Made by a program: the position numbers and the translations under genes
Assembly: GCF_000171615.1 (NCBI RefSeq)
Contig: NZ_ABFU01000006.3
Coordinates: 1-37,525 of the forward strand
DNA length: 37,525 nt
Direction: 5' to 3'
From: Bacillus coahuilensis m4-4
GTDB lineage: Bacteria > Bacillota > Bacilli > Bacillales > Bacillaceae_K
Notes under the pieces: generated by a model
Databases searched by the model: none
What the model saw: the letters and a program-made list of their open reading frames with translations, nothing else
What the model was told of the DNA's origin: nothing
In this document: one piece after another, positions 7,889-16,456 of the stretch
Position numbering within the stretch: the first letter of the stretch is position 1
Layout of the letters: the number at the start of each line of letters is the position of its first letter

Positions 7889-9691
7889 ATGTGTGGTATT
7901 GTAGGATATATTGGAAATCAAGATGCAAAAGAAATTCTTCTTAAAGGCTTAGAGAAGCTTGAGTACCGTGGATACGACTCGGCAGGGATAGCGGTTCAAA
8001 ATGATAACGGCGTAACGGTGTTTAAGGAAAAAGGCCGAATTGCAGACCTACGCGAGCATGTGGATACAGATGTACTAGCGACAACTGGTATCGGTCATAC
8101 TCGATGGGCAACGCACGGCGTTCCTAGTAAGGTGAACGCACACCCTCACCAATCTACGTCTAGTCGTTTTACAATCGTTCATAACGGCGTAATTGAAAAC
8201 TACAGCATGATCAAACGCGAAGAGCTTTCTGACGTATCATTTGTAAGTGAAACCGATACGGAAGTTATTGTTCAATTAATTGAGAAACGTGTGAATGAAG
8301 GAAATTCAGTAGAAGCTGCATTCCGTTTAGCACTTAAATCGTTAAAAGGTTCTTATGCGATCGCGTTGCTTGATAACCAAAACGAAGAAGTGATCTATGT
8401 TGCGAAAAACAAAAGCCCACTTTTAGTTGGTCTTGGTGAAAGCTTTAACGTGGTAGCAAGTGATGCCATGGCGATGCTCCAAGTGACGGATCAATTTGTT
8501 GAGTTAATGGATAAAGAAATTGTCATTGTCACGAAAGAAAACGTAACGATTAAAACGCTTGAAGGTGAAGTAGTAGAGCGTGCTCCGTATACCGCTGAGT
8601 TAGATGCTTCTGACATTGAAAAAGGGACGTACCCTCACTATATGTTAAAAGAAATTGATGAGCAGCCACTTGTTACACGTAAAATTATTCAAGCTTACCA
8701 AGATATTAATGGTGACTTGACGATTGATTCCGACATCGTTCGAACGGTCAACAATGCGGATCGTATTTACATCGTAGCTTGTGGAACGAGTTATCATGCA
8801 GGATTAGTAGGAAAGCAGTTTATTGAAACGATGGCGAAAAAGCCAGTAGAAGTTCACGTAGCAAGTGAATTCAGCTACAATATGCCACTTCTTTCGGAAA
8901 AGCCATTATTCATTTTCATCTCTCAAAGCGGTGAAACAGCTGATAGCCGTGCCGTACTTGTACAGGTAAAAGAAATGGGTCACAAAGCGATCACGATCAC
9001 GAACGTTCCAGGCTCTACACTTTCTCGTGAAGCAGATTACACATTATTACTTCACGCAGGTCCAGAAATTGCTGTGGCTTCGACGAAAGCCTATACGGCT
9101 CAGTTAGCCGTTCTTGCGATCCTTGCTAATGTAACAGCTAAAGCAACTGGAAAAGATGTAAACTTTGATCTCGTTCAAGAGCTAGGAATTGTTGCTAACG
9201 CAATGGAAGTATTATGTGATGCCAAAGAAGAAATGGAAGAGCTTGCACGTAACTACCTTGCAACGACACGTAACTGCTTCTTCATCGGACGTGGAATTGA
9301 CTTCTATGTAGGTCTTGAAGGGGCTCTTAAACTAAAAGAGATTTCTTACATCCAAGCAGAAGGTTTTGCAGGAGGAGAATTAAAGCACGGGACGATCGCT
9401 TTGATTGAAGACGGTACACCAGTGATTGCCCTCGCTACTCAAGAAAGTGTAAACCTAAGCATCAGAGGAAATGTGAAAGAGGTAGCGGCTCGTGGAGCAA
9501 ACCCTTGTATCATTTCGATGAAAGGCTTAGAAGAAGAAGAAGACGCATTTGTATTACCTGAGGTTCATTCTTTATTAACACCTCTTATCTCTGTTATCGC
9601 TCTACAATTAATCTCTTACTACGCAGCTCTTCACCGCGATTGTGATGTTGATAAGCCGCGTAACTTAGCGAAGAGTGTTACGGTGGAGTAA
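7889..9691 (+). CDS. glmS: Glutamine-fructose-6-phosphate aminotransferase GlmS
   Basis: The 600-aa enzyme makes glucosamine-6-phosphate from fructose-6-phosphate and glutamine, the first step to peptidoglycan amino sugars. Cys2 (MCGIVGYIG) is the glutaminase nucleophile. The N-terminal half is the class II amidotransferase domain (GHTRWATHG). The C-terminal half has two SIS sugar-isomerase domains ([26 protein letters not shown]) and ends [15 protein letters not shown]. The conserved 3' end of this gene is the docking site for Tn7 TnsD, which explains the transposon that begins 26 bp after the stop codon. Its own terminator is not visible and was presumably pushed downstream by the insertions. 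Confidence 0.98.
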   Translation: MCGIVGYIGNQDAKEILLKGLEKLEYRGYDSAGIAVQNDNGVTVFKEKGRIADLREHVDTDVLATTGIGHTRWATHGVPSKVNAHPHQSTSSRFTIVHNGVIENYSMIKREELSDVSFVSETDTEVIVQLIEKRVNEGNSVEAAFRLALKSLKGSYAIALLDNQNEEVIYVAKNKSPLLVGLGESFNVVASDAMAMLQVTDQFVELMDKEIVIVTKENVTIKTLEGEVVERAPYTAELDASDIEKGTYPHYMLKEIDEQPLVTRKIIQAYQDINGDLTIDSDIVRTVNNADRIYIVACGTSYHAGLVGKQFIETMAKKPVEVHVASEFSYNMPLLSEKPLFIFISQSGETADSRAVLVQVKEMGHKAITITNVPGSTLSREADYTLLLHAGPEIAVASTKAYTAQLAVLAILANVTAKATGKDVNFDLVQELGIVANAMEVLCDAKEEMEELARNYLATTRNCFFIGRGIDFYVGLEGALKLKEISYIQAEGFAGGELKHGTIALIEDGTPVIALATQESVNLSIRGNVKEVAARGANPCIISMKGLEEEEDAFVLPEVHSLLTPLISVIALQLISYYAALHRDCDVDKPRNLAKSVTVE

Positions 9692-9716
9692 GTTATTGTT
9701 AGGAATATTTTTCTAA
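9640..9716 (+). other. attTn7: TnsD recognition region and insertion point
   Basis: The final codons of glmS and the 25 bp after its stop match the known arrangement of attTn7, where TnsD binds the gene end and insertion occurs about 25 bp downstream. The transposon terminus begins at 9717. The left copy of the 5-bp target duplication, TCTAA, is 9712-9716. The right copy is 26456-26460. Confidence 0.85.
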
Positions 9717-9725
9717 TGTAGATTT

Positions 9726-9805
9726 AAAAGAAAGATGTACCGTTTAAAAGAAAGATGTATCGTTTTAAAGAAAGTTATACCGTTAATAATAAAGTTGTAC
9801 CGTTT
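9726..9805 (+). repeat. Element 1 right end: four tandem 20-bp TnsB-binding sites
   Basis: The sites are 9726-9745, 9746-9765, 9766-9785 and 9786-9805, with a consensus close to AAARRAAAGWTGTACCGTTT. They start nine bases inside the terminus. Four abutting sites of about 20 bp match the layout of the Tn7 right end. The last site overlaps the -35 of the tns promoter. Confidence 0.9.
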
Positions 9806-9835
9806 TACCCCTTTGGATATAATTGTCTAAAGGGG
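9795..9835 (+). promoter_or_regulatory. tns operon promoter, overlapped by TnsB site 4 and a hairpin covering the tnsA ribosome binding site
   Basis: TTGTAC (9795-9800), exactly 17 bp, then a perfect TATAAT (9818-9823). The -35 lies within the fourth TnsB site, so TnsB could repress its own operon. CCCCTTT (9808-9814) and AAAGGGG (9829-9835) form a stem, extended by GGA with TCT, followed by GTTTTT. The right arm is the tnsA ribosome binding site. Transcripts from this promoter would lack the left arm, but read-through from glmS would contain both. Confidence 0.7.
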
Positions 9836-9842
9836 TGTTTTT

Positions 9843-10682
9843 ATGTCAAAAAGAAAAAGAACATCTAAAATTGAGAAATGGATAAAAGATGGCCGTGGCT
9901 CAGGTATTGGTTCAGAATATAAACCATGGTTAAAAATTCAGGATGTATCTTCGTTAGGTAGATCTACCCGCTTGAAAGGAATAAAGACAAATAGGCAGCA
10001 TGAGTTTTTATCAGATTTAGAACGAAACTATTTTTATATAACTGAATTTTCGGATTTTGTTATTGATATTCGTGAGCAATTTCCTTTACTACCAGTAGAA
10101 GAAACAATTGTCATTGCAAGTGAGTTAGGTATTAAACATCCCACTGATCCTAAAACGGGAGAACCGATTGTGATGACAACGGATTTTTTATTAACGATTA
10201 ATAATGGACAAAGTTTAATTGAAATCGCTCATACAATTAAAATGAAGGATGAATTATTAAAAGAGCGTATACTTGAAAAGTTTGAGGTTGAACGTGAGTA
10301 TTGGCATAGAAAGGAAATTGATTGGGGGATTGTAACAGAAGAAGAAATACATAAAACAATGGCAAGAAACATCAGTTATATCCACGATTACTACGACATT
10401 AGAGATTATGATGTATTTCGTGAAATGAATGCCCAGTATATTGAAGATTTATCTATTTCTTTAATGCAGAGGTTTTTAGACACTAATGATAGCATCCGTA
10501 AAATCACAAATGAATTTGATAAAGACACGCATTTACCTTTTGGTAGTGGTGTTACATTATTTTATCATTTATTAGCTCAAAAAATTATCAATATAAATAT
10601 GTTGAGACCGATAGATTTAGAACAGCCAATTAGTATTAAATCGGTTGATGAAAGTAAGGTGAAGAAGGTGAAATACGGATGA
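9843..10682 (+). CDS. tnsA: Tn7-type transposase subunit TnsA (endonuclease)
   Basis: The 279-aa protein is the restriction-endonuclease-like subunit that cuts the 5' ends of the transposon, so that with TnsB the element moves by cut-and-paste. Tn7 TnsA is 273 aa. Asp114 (in MTTDFLLTI) sits at the same position as the catalytic Asp114 of Tn7 TnsA. A glutamate at 54 or 60 and Lys133 (AHTIK) are candidates for the other active-site residues. A helical C-terminal domain for TnsC contact follows. AAAGGGG precedes the ATG. The stop overlaps the tnsB start by 4 bp (ATGA). Confidence 0.93.
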   Translation: MSKRKRTSKIEKWIKDGRGSGIGSEYKPWLKIQDVSSLGRSTRLKGIKTNRQHEFLSDLERNYFYITEFSDFVIDIREQFPLLPVEETIVIASELGIKHPTDPKTGEPIVMTTDFLLTINNGQSLIEIAHTIKMKDELLKERILEKFEVEREYWHRKEIDWGIVTEEEIHKTMARNISYIHDYYDIRDYDVFREMNAQYIEDLSISLMQRFLDTNDSIRKITNEFDKDTHLPFGSGVTLFYHLLAQKIININMLRPIDLEQPISIKSVDESKVKKVKYG

Positions 10683-12610
10683 TTTTTATTAATCAGGTAC
10701 TTCAATATGTGAAAGATTCTAAGCGAATTCGTGTAATTGAAATAGAGGAATCGTATGTGTTTATTGTTGATATAGATGCTCATACGTCCATGCCTAAGAA
10801 AGAACTATACACAACATTAGTTACGGAAATTGAACAGAATGAATTGCTAGTAATAGCAGATCCATTTGGACGTGTTATAGCAGACAATGATCTAACAGCT
10901 GTACAGATTCAAAAACGTGAAGAAGATTGGGATACCATTCAAGAGAATTGTCTACTACACATGAATGAATTAATTCTGAAACGTGGAAGAGAATCCAAGA
11001 TTAAAGAAATTGCTGAAGAGCTTAATGTAACACCAACTAAAGTGAAAAAGCTACTTAGTCGATATTGGCAGCGTGGTATGAATAAAAATGCCATGTTACC
11101 AGACTATGCAAACTCTGGTGGCAAGGGTAAAACAAAGTCTCTTACAGAAGCCAAAACAGGTCGTCCACGTAGAGTGAACATTAGTGGCAATTATCAAACT
11201 GGTATTAATATAACAGAAGAAGTGAAACTACAGTTTGAGCATGCCATTAATAAATATTACCGAAAGACGAACAACTACTCATTAAAAGATGTCTATCACT
11301 TCATATTGCGTGATTTTTATTCAGACCGTTATAAAGAAAGTGGTGAAATGAAATACAGAGTATTTGAAGCAAACCGAATTCCGTCTTACAATCAGTTTTA
11401 CTATTGGTTTAAGAAAATAGAAGATCCAAAGAAAGATATTCAGTTTCGTAAAAGTGCTAAAGAGTATGAACTAAAGCATCGTCCTATTTTAAGTGACTCA
11501 AAGTCTGAAACAAATGGTCCAGGTACTCGGTTTCAAATTGATGCTACCATTGCAGATATATATATAGTGAGCTCGTTGGATGTAAATAAAGTCATTGGTC
11601 GTCCTGTTATTTATGCTGTTATTGATGTGTATTCACGAATAATAACAGGACTATATGTTGGATTAGAAGGGCCTTCATGGATTGGAGCGATGATGGCTTT
11701 AGATAATATGGTGTCAGACAAGGTGGATTTTTGTAAGCAATATGGGATTGAGATTACAGAGGAACAATGGCCAACAAAACATTTACCCGAAATAATTATT
11801 GCAGACCGAGGAGAGTTTGAGGGATATTCTGTAGAAAATTTGATTAATAACTTAAATATTAAAATAGAAAATACGACAGCTTACCGAGGAGATTTAAAAG
11901 GAATTGTTGAACGCAAATTTCGTACGTTTAACGGGAAGATAAAGCAGAAGGCTCCTGGTGCAATTCAAAAGGAATATCGAGAACGTGGAGATCAAGATTA
12001 TCGTTTAGATGCCACATTGAATCTTAAAGAATTTGCAACATTAATTATTACGTTAGTCCTTCATCATAATCATAAAATCATTGAAAAATATCCAATGGAA
12101 AAAGAGATGGTTACAGAAGGTTTAGTACCAACACCGGTTAATTTATGGAACTGGGGAATTCAAAATCGTAAAGGACGTTTAAGAGCAATTGATCGTAATA
12201 TTCTACGCTTAAATGTGTTACCACGTGGCAAGGCAACCATTTCTAGAGCCGGTATTAAGTTTAAAAATTTGTTATATGGTTCACGACAAGCAATTGAAGA
12301 ACAGTGGTATCTTAAGCTTAAAAATCGCAGTATTGAAATTGTATATGATCCTCGTAATGTTGAGAAGATATATATTCCTCATGATAATGGTTTGGATTTT
12401 GAAGCGTGTGTATTACTTGAACCAAGCCAACAGTATCGAAACGACTTCTTAGAGGAAATTATTTTTCATCAACAGCTGCGTAGTGAGTTGGAAGAAGTCG
12501 AACGATCTCATCAAGTACAGCTAACCATTAATACCGATGCCATGATGAATGAAATAAATAAAAAAGGCAGAGAAGAAGAAAAAGCAATCATTCAATCAAC
12601 CAACAAGTAA
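10679..12610 (+). CDS. tnsB: Tn7-type transposase subunit TnsB (DDE), C-terminal tail lost to frameshift
   Basis: This 643-aa DDE recombinase binds the 20-bp end repeats and performs 3' cleavage and strand transfer. The catalytic triad is Asp288 (FQIDAT), Asp376 (IIIADRG) and Glu411 (GIVERKF). The spacings of 88 and 35 residues are the same as in Tn7 TnsB (D273, D361, E396). A helix-turn-helix lies near residues 106-134. The frame ends about 75 residues early. The missing tail is encoded in other frames up to 12837, and removing two single bases gives a 718-aa protein, near the 702 aa of Tn7 TnsB. In Tn7 this tail contacts TnsC, so the protein as read here might bind ends but couple poorly to TnsC. 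Confidence 0.92.
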   Translation: MIFINQVLQYVKDSKRIRVIEIEESYVFIVDIDAHTSMPKKELYTTLVTEIEQNELLVIADPFGRVIADNDLTAVQIQKREEDWDTIQENCLLHMNELILKRGRESKIKEIAEELNVTPTKVKKLLSRYWQRGMNKNAMLPDYANSGGKGKTKSLTEAKTGRPRRVNISGNYQTGINITEEVKLQFEHAINKYYRKTNNYSLKDVYHFILRDFYSDRYKESGEMKYRVFEANRIPSYNQFYYWFKKIEDPKKDIQFRKSAKEYELKHRPILSDSKSETNGPGTRFQIDATIADIYIVSSLDVNKVIGRPVIYAVIDVYSRIITGLYVGLEGPSWIGAMMALDNMVSDKVDFCKQYGIEITEEQWPTKHLPEIIIADRGEFEGYSVENLINNLNIKIENTTAYRGDLKGIVERKFRTFNGKIKQKAPGAIQKEYRERGDQDYRLDATLNLKEFATLIITLVLHHNHKIIEKYPMEKEMVTEGLVPTPVNLWNWGIQNRKGRLRAIDRNILRLNVLPRGKATISRAGIKFKNLLYGSRQAIEEQWYLKLKNRSIEIVYDPRNVEKIYIPHDNGLDFEACVLLEPSQQYRNDFLEEIIFHQQLRSELEEVERSHQVQLTINTDAMMNEINKKGREEEKAIIQSTNK

Positions 12611-12837
12611 GAAAGAAAAAATTGCTTCGATAAGAGATAACAAACATATGGAAAAACAGTTAAATCGTGAAGAGGAGAAGTTTGATCTATCACCAGCTGT
12701 AATCAGTGATCAAGCATATATTATTGATTTTGTAACAAAAAGAAAAAGTACAAGATGACAAACCTAAAAAATCTAGTTCACGTCTAATGGAAAAACTAAA
12801 AAAGAAGAGAGATGAGACGTTTGGAAATGACGAATAG
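12611..12837 (+). pseudogene. Displaced 3' end of tnsB
   Basis: Two consecutive open segments lie out of frame with tnsB. The first reads SKKEKIASIRDNKH and continues to FVTKRKSTR, ending at a TGA near 12758. The second reads VQDDKPKKSSSRLMEKLKKK and ends at TAG 12835-12837, which would overlap the tnsC start by 11 bp. Both joins are repaired by removing one A from a short A run: 12560-12565 or 12579-12583 for the first, 12737-12741 or 12743-12747 for the second. The basic, helix-rich content fits a TnsB tail. Confidence 0.75.
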
Positions 12838-14503
12838 CCTTGTTCTTAAAGGAGATTTTGAGGAAGCTAAGTATAAGGAACAAGCTTTATCAGAGTACAA
12901 TAAAAATCCATTTATTGAAGCTCTTCCCCCTATTTTCAGTGAAGACAATGTGCTAGAGAGATTTATGGTAACACCACGTATTACTCAGCAAGAAAAGCAA
13001 AGTGAAACGAATATCCGATATCATGTGCTAAAACGTGTGAAGAACTTTATTCAGCCCTTACCGATCCATTTTGAAGTAGAACGAAGACTTTCTACGCTAA
13101 TTCGTAGAGGTTATTTAGCTCGAAATCCTTTGGATAAGGCATTTTTAGAACGTATTCGAGTATTACACCAATTGCGTGAAGATGAGGAAGAAGCTCATAA
13201 ATACATTGACGAGCGCTTGAATTACCTTCGTTCTACAGCAGATAGTTTATCAATTATTGGTATCTCTGGTATTGGTAAAACAACAGCAATTGAGCGATTG
13301 TTGCTTATGTATCCTCAAGTTATTAAACATGAAACATATGAAGGCCATCCTTTTAATCGTACACAAATTGTTTGGCTGAAAATTGATTGCCCGTATGATG
13401 GCAGCTTATCAACGCTTTGTAAAAGCTTTTTCAAAGCAATTGATAATTTACTTGGCACACGTTATTTAGAGAAGTATGGCTATTTAAATCGTGTTACGTC
13501 AACAATGCTTTTGCATATGACCTCATTAGCCAGTATGTATGGTATTGGTGTGCTGGTCATAGATGAAATACAGCACTTACTACACTTTAAAAATGACCAA
13601 GAGGAAATGCTCAATTTCTTTGTAACTTTATCAAATACGGTCGGTATTCCTACAGTATTGATTGGTACTTCAAAGGCACAGCAACTATTTAAAGGAAACT
13701 TCCGACAAGCTCGTCGTGCAGCAAGTGACGGAGCGATTATTTGGGACCGAATGGCTGAGGGCAGTGAAGAATGGGAGTTCTTTATAGAAACTTTATGGGA
13801 ATTACAATGCCTTAGAACACGTTCAGAACTCACTGAAGATGTAAAAACGACCTTTTATGAGGAATCTCAGGGAATAACTTCGGTTGCTGTGAACTTGTTT
13901 ATCTTAGCTCAGGAACGGGCTTTATTTGATGAATCAAATGAGGAAGAACAAATTACTACACGTGTTCTAAAGAAGACAGCACAAGAGGATATGAGAATAA
14001 TTCAACCAATGCTCAATGCAATTCGTAAAAACGATTTAAAAGCGATGTATAAGTATGAGGATATTATGATTAATCTAGATGATCTGATGATTAACCATAA
14101 GCAAAATATAGAGTATGAAGGTAAAATCAAAGAGGCGATGAAAGAACGACAAAATACTATGGAGTATAAGCGACAGGATACAATTGAGAGTTTAACTCTA
14201 GAGGTAGCTTCATTAGGTATTTTTGAAAATCTGGGTACGAATGATATAAAGCAAATTATAATTAAAATTGTAGAGACTAACCCAATAGATACGGATTTTA
14301 ATGTATTGAAAACAGATTCAATTCAACAAGCTATTACACTAAATCAACAAAAGAAACTGAAAAAAGAATCTAAGATGCCAAAGGGAGAATTATTACCATT
14401 GCTAACATTGAGAAAAGCAGCAATTAGAAAAAAACAACACCCTTACGAATTGTTAAAATTAAAAGGATTTATTAAAAGCCCATTAAAAGAATTCTATAAG
14501 TAA
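12827..14503 (+). CDS. tnsC: Tn7-type AAA+ regulator TnsC
   Basis: The 558-aa ATPase links the TnsAB transposase to the target-site proteins TnsD or TnsE and controls target choice and immunity. Walker A is GISGIGKT (145-152) and Walker B is VLVIDE (242-247, followed by IQH). The N-terminal NPFIEALPP and the segments EEMLNFFVTLSN and RQARRAASDGAIIWD closely resemble Tn7 TnsC, which is 555 aa. I prefer the ATG at 12827 because it would overlap the restored end of tnsB. A start at 12812 in the same frame adds five residues and has no better ribosome binding site. Confidence 0.95.
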   Translation: MTNSLVLKGDFEEAKYKEQALSEYNKNPFIEALPPIFSEDNVLERFMVTPRITQQEKQSETNIRYHVLKRVKNFIQPLPIHFEVERRLSTLIRRGYLARNPLDKAFLERIRVLHQLREDEEEAHKYIDERLNYLRSTADSLSIIGISGIGKTTAIERLLLMYPQVIKHETYEGHPFNRTQIVWLKIDCPYDGSLSTLCKSFFKAIDNLLGTRYLEKYGYLNRVTSTMLLHMTSLASMYGIGVLVIDEIQHLLHFKNDQEEMLNFFVTLSNTVGIPTVLIGTSKAQQLFKGNFRQARRAASDGAIIWDRMAEGSEEWEFFIETLWELQCLRTRSELTEDVKTTFYEESQGITSVAVNLFILAQERALFDESNEEEQITTRVLKKTAQEDMRIIQPMLNAIRKNDLKAMYKYEDIMINLDDLMINHKQNIEYEGKIKEAMKERQNTMEYKRQDTIESLTLEVASLGIFENLGTNDIKQIIIKIVETNPIDTDFNVLKTDSIQQAITLNQQKKLKKESKMPKGELLPLLTLRKAAIRKKQHPYELLKLKGFIKSPLKEFYK

Positions 14504-14587
14504 ATTAGAAACTAAGTTATGAGGCGTCTAAAAACATAGTTTGATCGACATGATAGAAGTATGTCGAATAAACCAGGGGGATTTTGG

Positions 14588-16456
14588 ATGCTACCCTTCT
14601 TTACGGACCCATATCCAGATGAATTGATATATTCAGCGATAGCTCGTTATCACTTTTATAGTGGAAATATTGATTATAAAGACACATTAGAAGAAGTTTT
14701 TCAAAGTCGTTCTGTAATCCCAAGTGTAGAGATTGGTAGCCATTTTTCTACATTAGCTGACCAACTAGCCCCCAATTACACTGTTGAAGGTTTATTAGCA
14801 AAATATACAATTTATCCTTACTATGCTCCGTTTTTATCTAAGAATCGTAAAAAAGAAATTTTAAAAGATGTTCTAGGAGATGGACAAGGGCTTTATACAA
14901 GACTTGGAATGGTTGCAGGAGGGATTTGTAAAAGGGATGGACTATATTATTGTCCAAAGTGTGCAACTAACGATTTTGAGCAATACGGTGAACCTTATAT
15001 ACACCGTGAACACCAGCTACAAGGAATTGTTTACTGTGCTCATCATGAACTGATATTAAAGAAGTATCCTATTGATTTTTCAAAGTCAAGTCGAATTGAG
15101 TTTATTCGATTTGATAAAAAACTGATGAATTTATCGATACTACAAGAAGTAGAGCCTAAAGAGTTTATAACCATTCAAATCGCTTTAGCAAAGATGGCTT
15201 ATCAATTGTTGCAAGTTCCAGTACATCAATTTTCAAGAGAAACTATTAACCTTAAATATCGCGCTCTTTTACGAGAACGTAAATTAATAACAACTTCTAA
15301 TCGAATTCGGCAAAATGAGCTATACAAAGCATTCCAATCAAAGTTCCCAAAAGGATTTTTAGTTAAGTATGAATCAGCGATCGATGTTGATGATGAGTAC
15401 AATTGGCTGAAGGTCCTTACACGCAATCTAAAACGTCATGCACATCCTTTCCGCCATTTGCTTATGCTTTATTTATTAGAACAAGATGTAGATTCCTTTT
15501 TACAAGTTGAAGCTGATACAGGTCCTTTCGGTAGTGGCCCATGGCCTTGTTTAAATAAAGCAGCTAATCATTATAAGGAATATGTGATTCCCGAAGTAAA
15601 TGTTACGAGAGATTTTAAATCAAAAGCACCCATTGGTACGTTTGAATGCTCTTGTGGCTTTATGTACGCTAGAAAAGGACCTGATAGATTATCTGAAGAT
15701 AAATATTGTATTGGACGTGTAAAATCGTTTGGGGAGACCTGGAAGGCTAAATTACGTGAGTTGGTAGCCGAAGGGACGTACAGTACAAGAACATTAGCTA
15801 AAATGCTTGGTGTAGATTCGAAAACGGTTAAAAAATATCTTTCTTCAGAGATGAAAATGGAAGGATTATCAGAAAACGATATTCCATCGATGCTGCTAAT
15901 TTATCGAAAACAATTATTAAAAGGAATGAGGCAATACCCAACTTATTTAAGAACACAAATTCGTAAGTGCTTCTCAAAAGAATATATGTACTTGTATCGT
16001 CACGATAAAGAATGGCTGTTTAAACAGTTGCCTAAAGTTCAGGAGAAGAAGAATAACCAATCAAATGTCGATTGGGCCTCACGTGATCGAGAATACTGCT
16101 CTAAAGTGGAGAAGCTTTACAAGGAGCTAATCGAACTAGATAAACCCCTTCGAATTACAATATCGATTATTGGAAAACGGCTTGGAATATTATCAAACTT
16201 GGAGAAACATCTTGATAAGCTCCCGCAGACTAAAAGGCTCCTATCTGAAATTACGGAATCTACTCAGCAATTCCAAATCAGACGTTGTTGTCAGATTATT
16301 GATCGAATATTACAGGGGCAAGAACCAGTTGTATTATGGAAAGTACAGCGTATCGGCGCTGTAAAGTCACATCATTTTCATGAAATAAAACCGTATTTGG
16401 AAGAATATTTACGAACAAAACAGGAAGTGAAAAGTTATGAGCAAACAACAGGTTAA
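14588..16456 (+). CDS. tnsD: attTn7 target-selection protein TnsD (TniQ family)
   Basis: The 622-aa protein should bind the 3' end of glmS and bring TnsC there, giving high-frequency insertion at attTn7. The N-terminus (FFTDPYPDELIYSAIARYHF) is the typical TniQ/TnsD opening. A zinc-binding cluster follows with Cys122, Cys125, His142, Cys150 and His152/153. A later helix-turn-helix is visible (TLAKMLGVDSKTVKKYL). It is longer than Tn7 TnsD (508 aa). The start is chosen at 14588 because AGGGGGA sits 6 bp upstream; an ATG at 14561 in the same frame has no such site. It overlaps tnsE by 20 bp. Its location right after glmS agrees with its expected specificity. Confidence 0.92.
   Translation: MLPFFTDPYPDELIYSAIARYHFYSGNIDYKDTLEEVFQSRSVIPSVEIGSHFSTLADQLAPNYTVEGLLAKYTIYPYYAPFLSKNRKKEILKDVLGDGQGLYTRLGMVAGGICKRDGLYYCPKCATNDFEQYGEPYIHREHQLQGIVYCAHHELILKKYPIDFSKSSRIEFIRFDKKLMNLSILQEVEPKEFITIQIALAKMAYQLLQVPVHQFSRETINLKYRALLRERKLITTSNRIRQNELYKAFQSKFPKGFLVKYESAIDVDDEYNWLKVLTRNLKRHAHPFRHLLMLYLLEQDVDSFLQVEADTGPFGSGPWPCLNKAANHYKEYVIPEVNVTRDFKSKAPIGTFECSCGFMYARKGPDRLSEDKYCIGRVKSFGETWKAKLRELVAEGTYSTRTLAKMLGVDSKTVKKYLSSEMKMEGLSENDIPSMLLIYRKQLLKGMRQYPTYLRTQIRKCFSKEYMYLYRHDKEWLFKQLPKVQEKKNNQSNVDWASRDREYCSKVEKLYKELIELDKPLRITISIIGKRLGILSNLEKHLDKLPQTKRLLSEITESTQQFQIRRCCQIIDRILQGQEPVVLWKVQRIGAVKSHHFHEIKPYLEEYLRTKQEVKSYEQTTG

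Noticed and set aside
9726..9805. Tandem 20-bp repeats (also 26471-26550) as a possible CRISPR array
   Set aside because: The units abut with no spacers, sit at transposon termini, and there are no cas genes. They are transposase binding sites.
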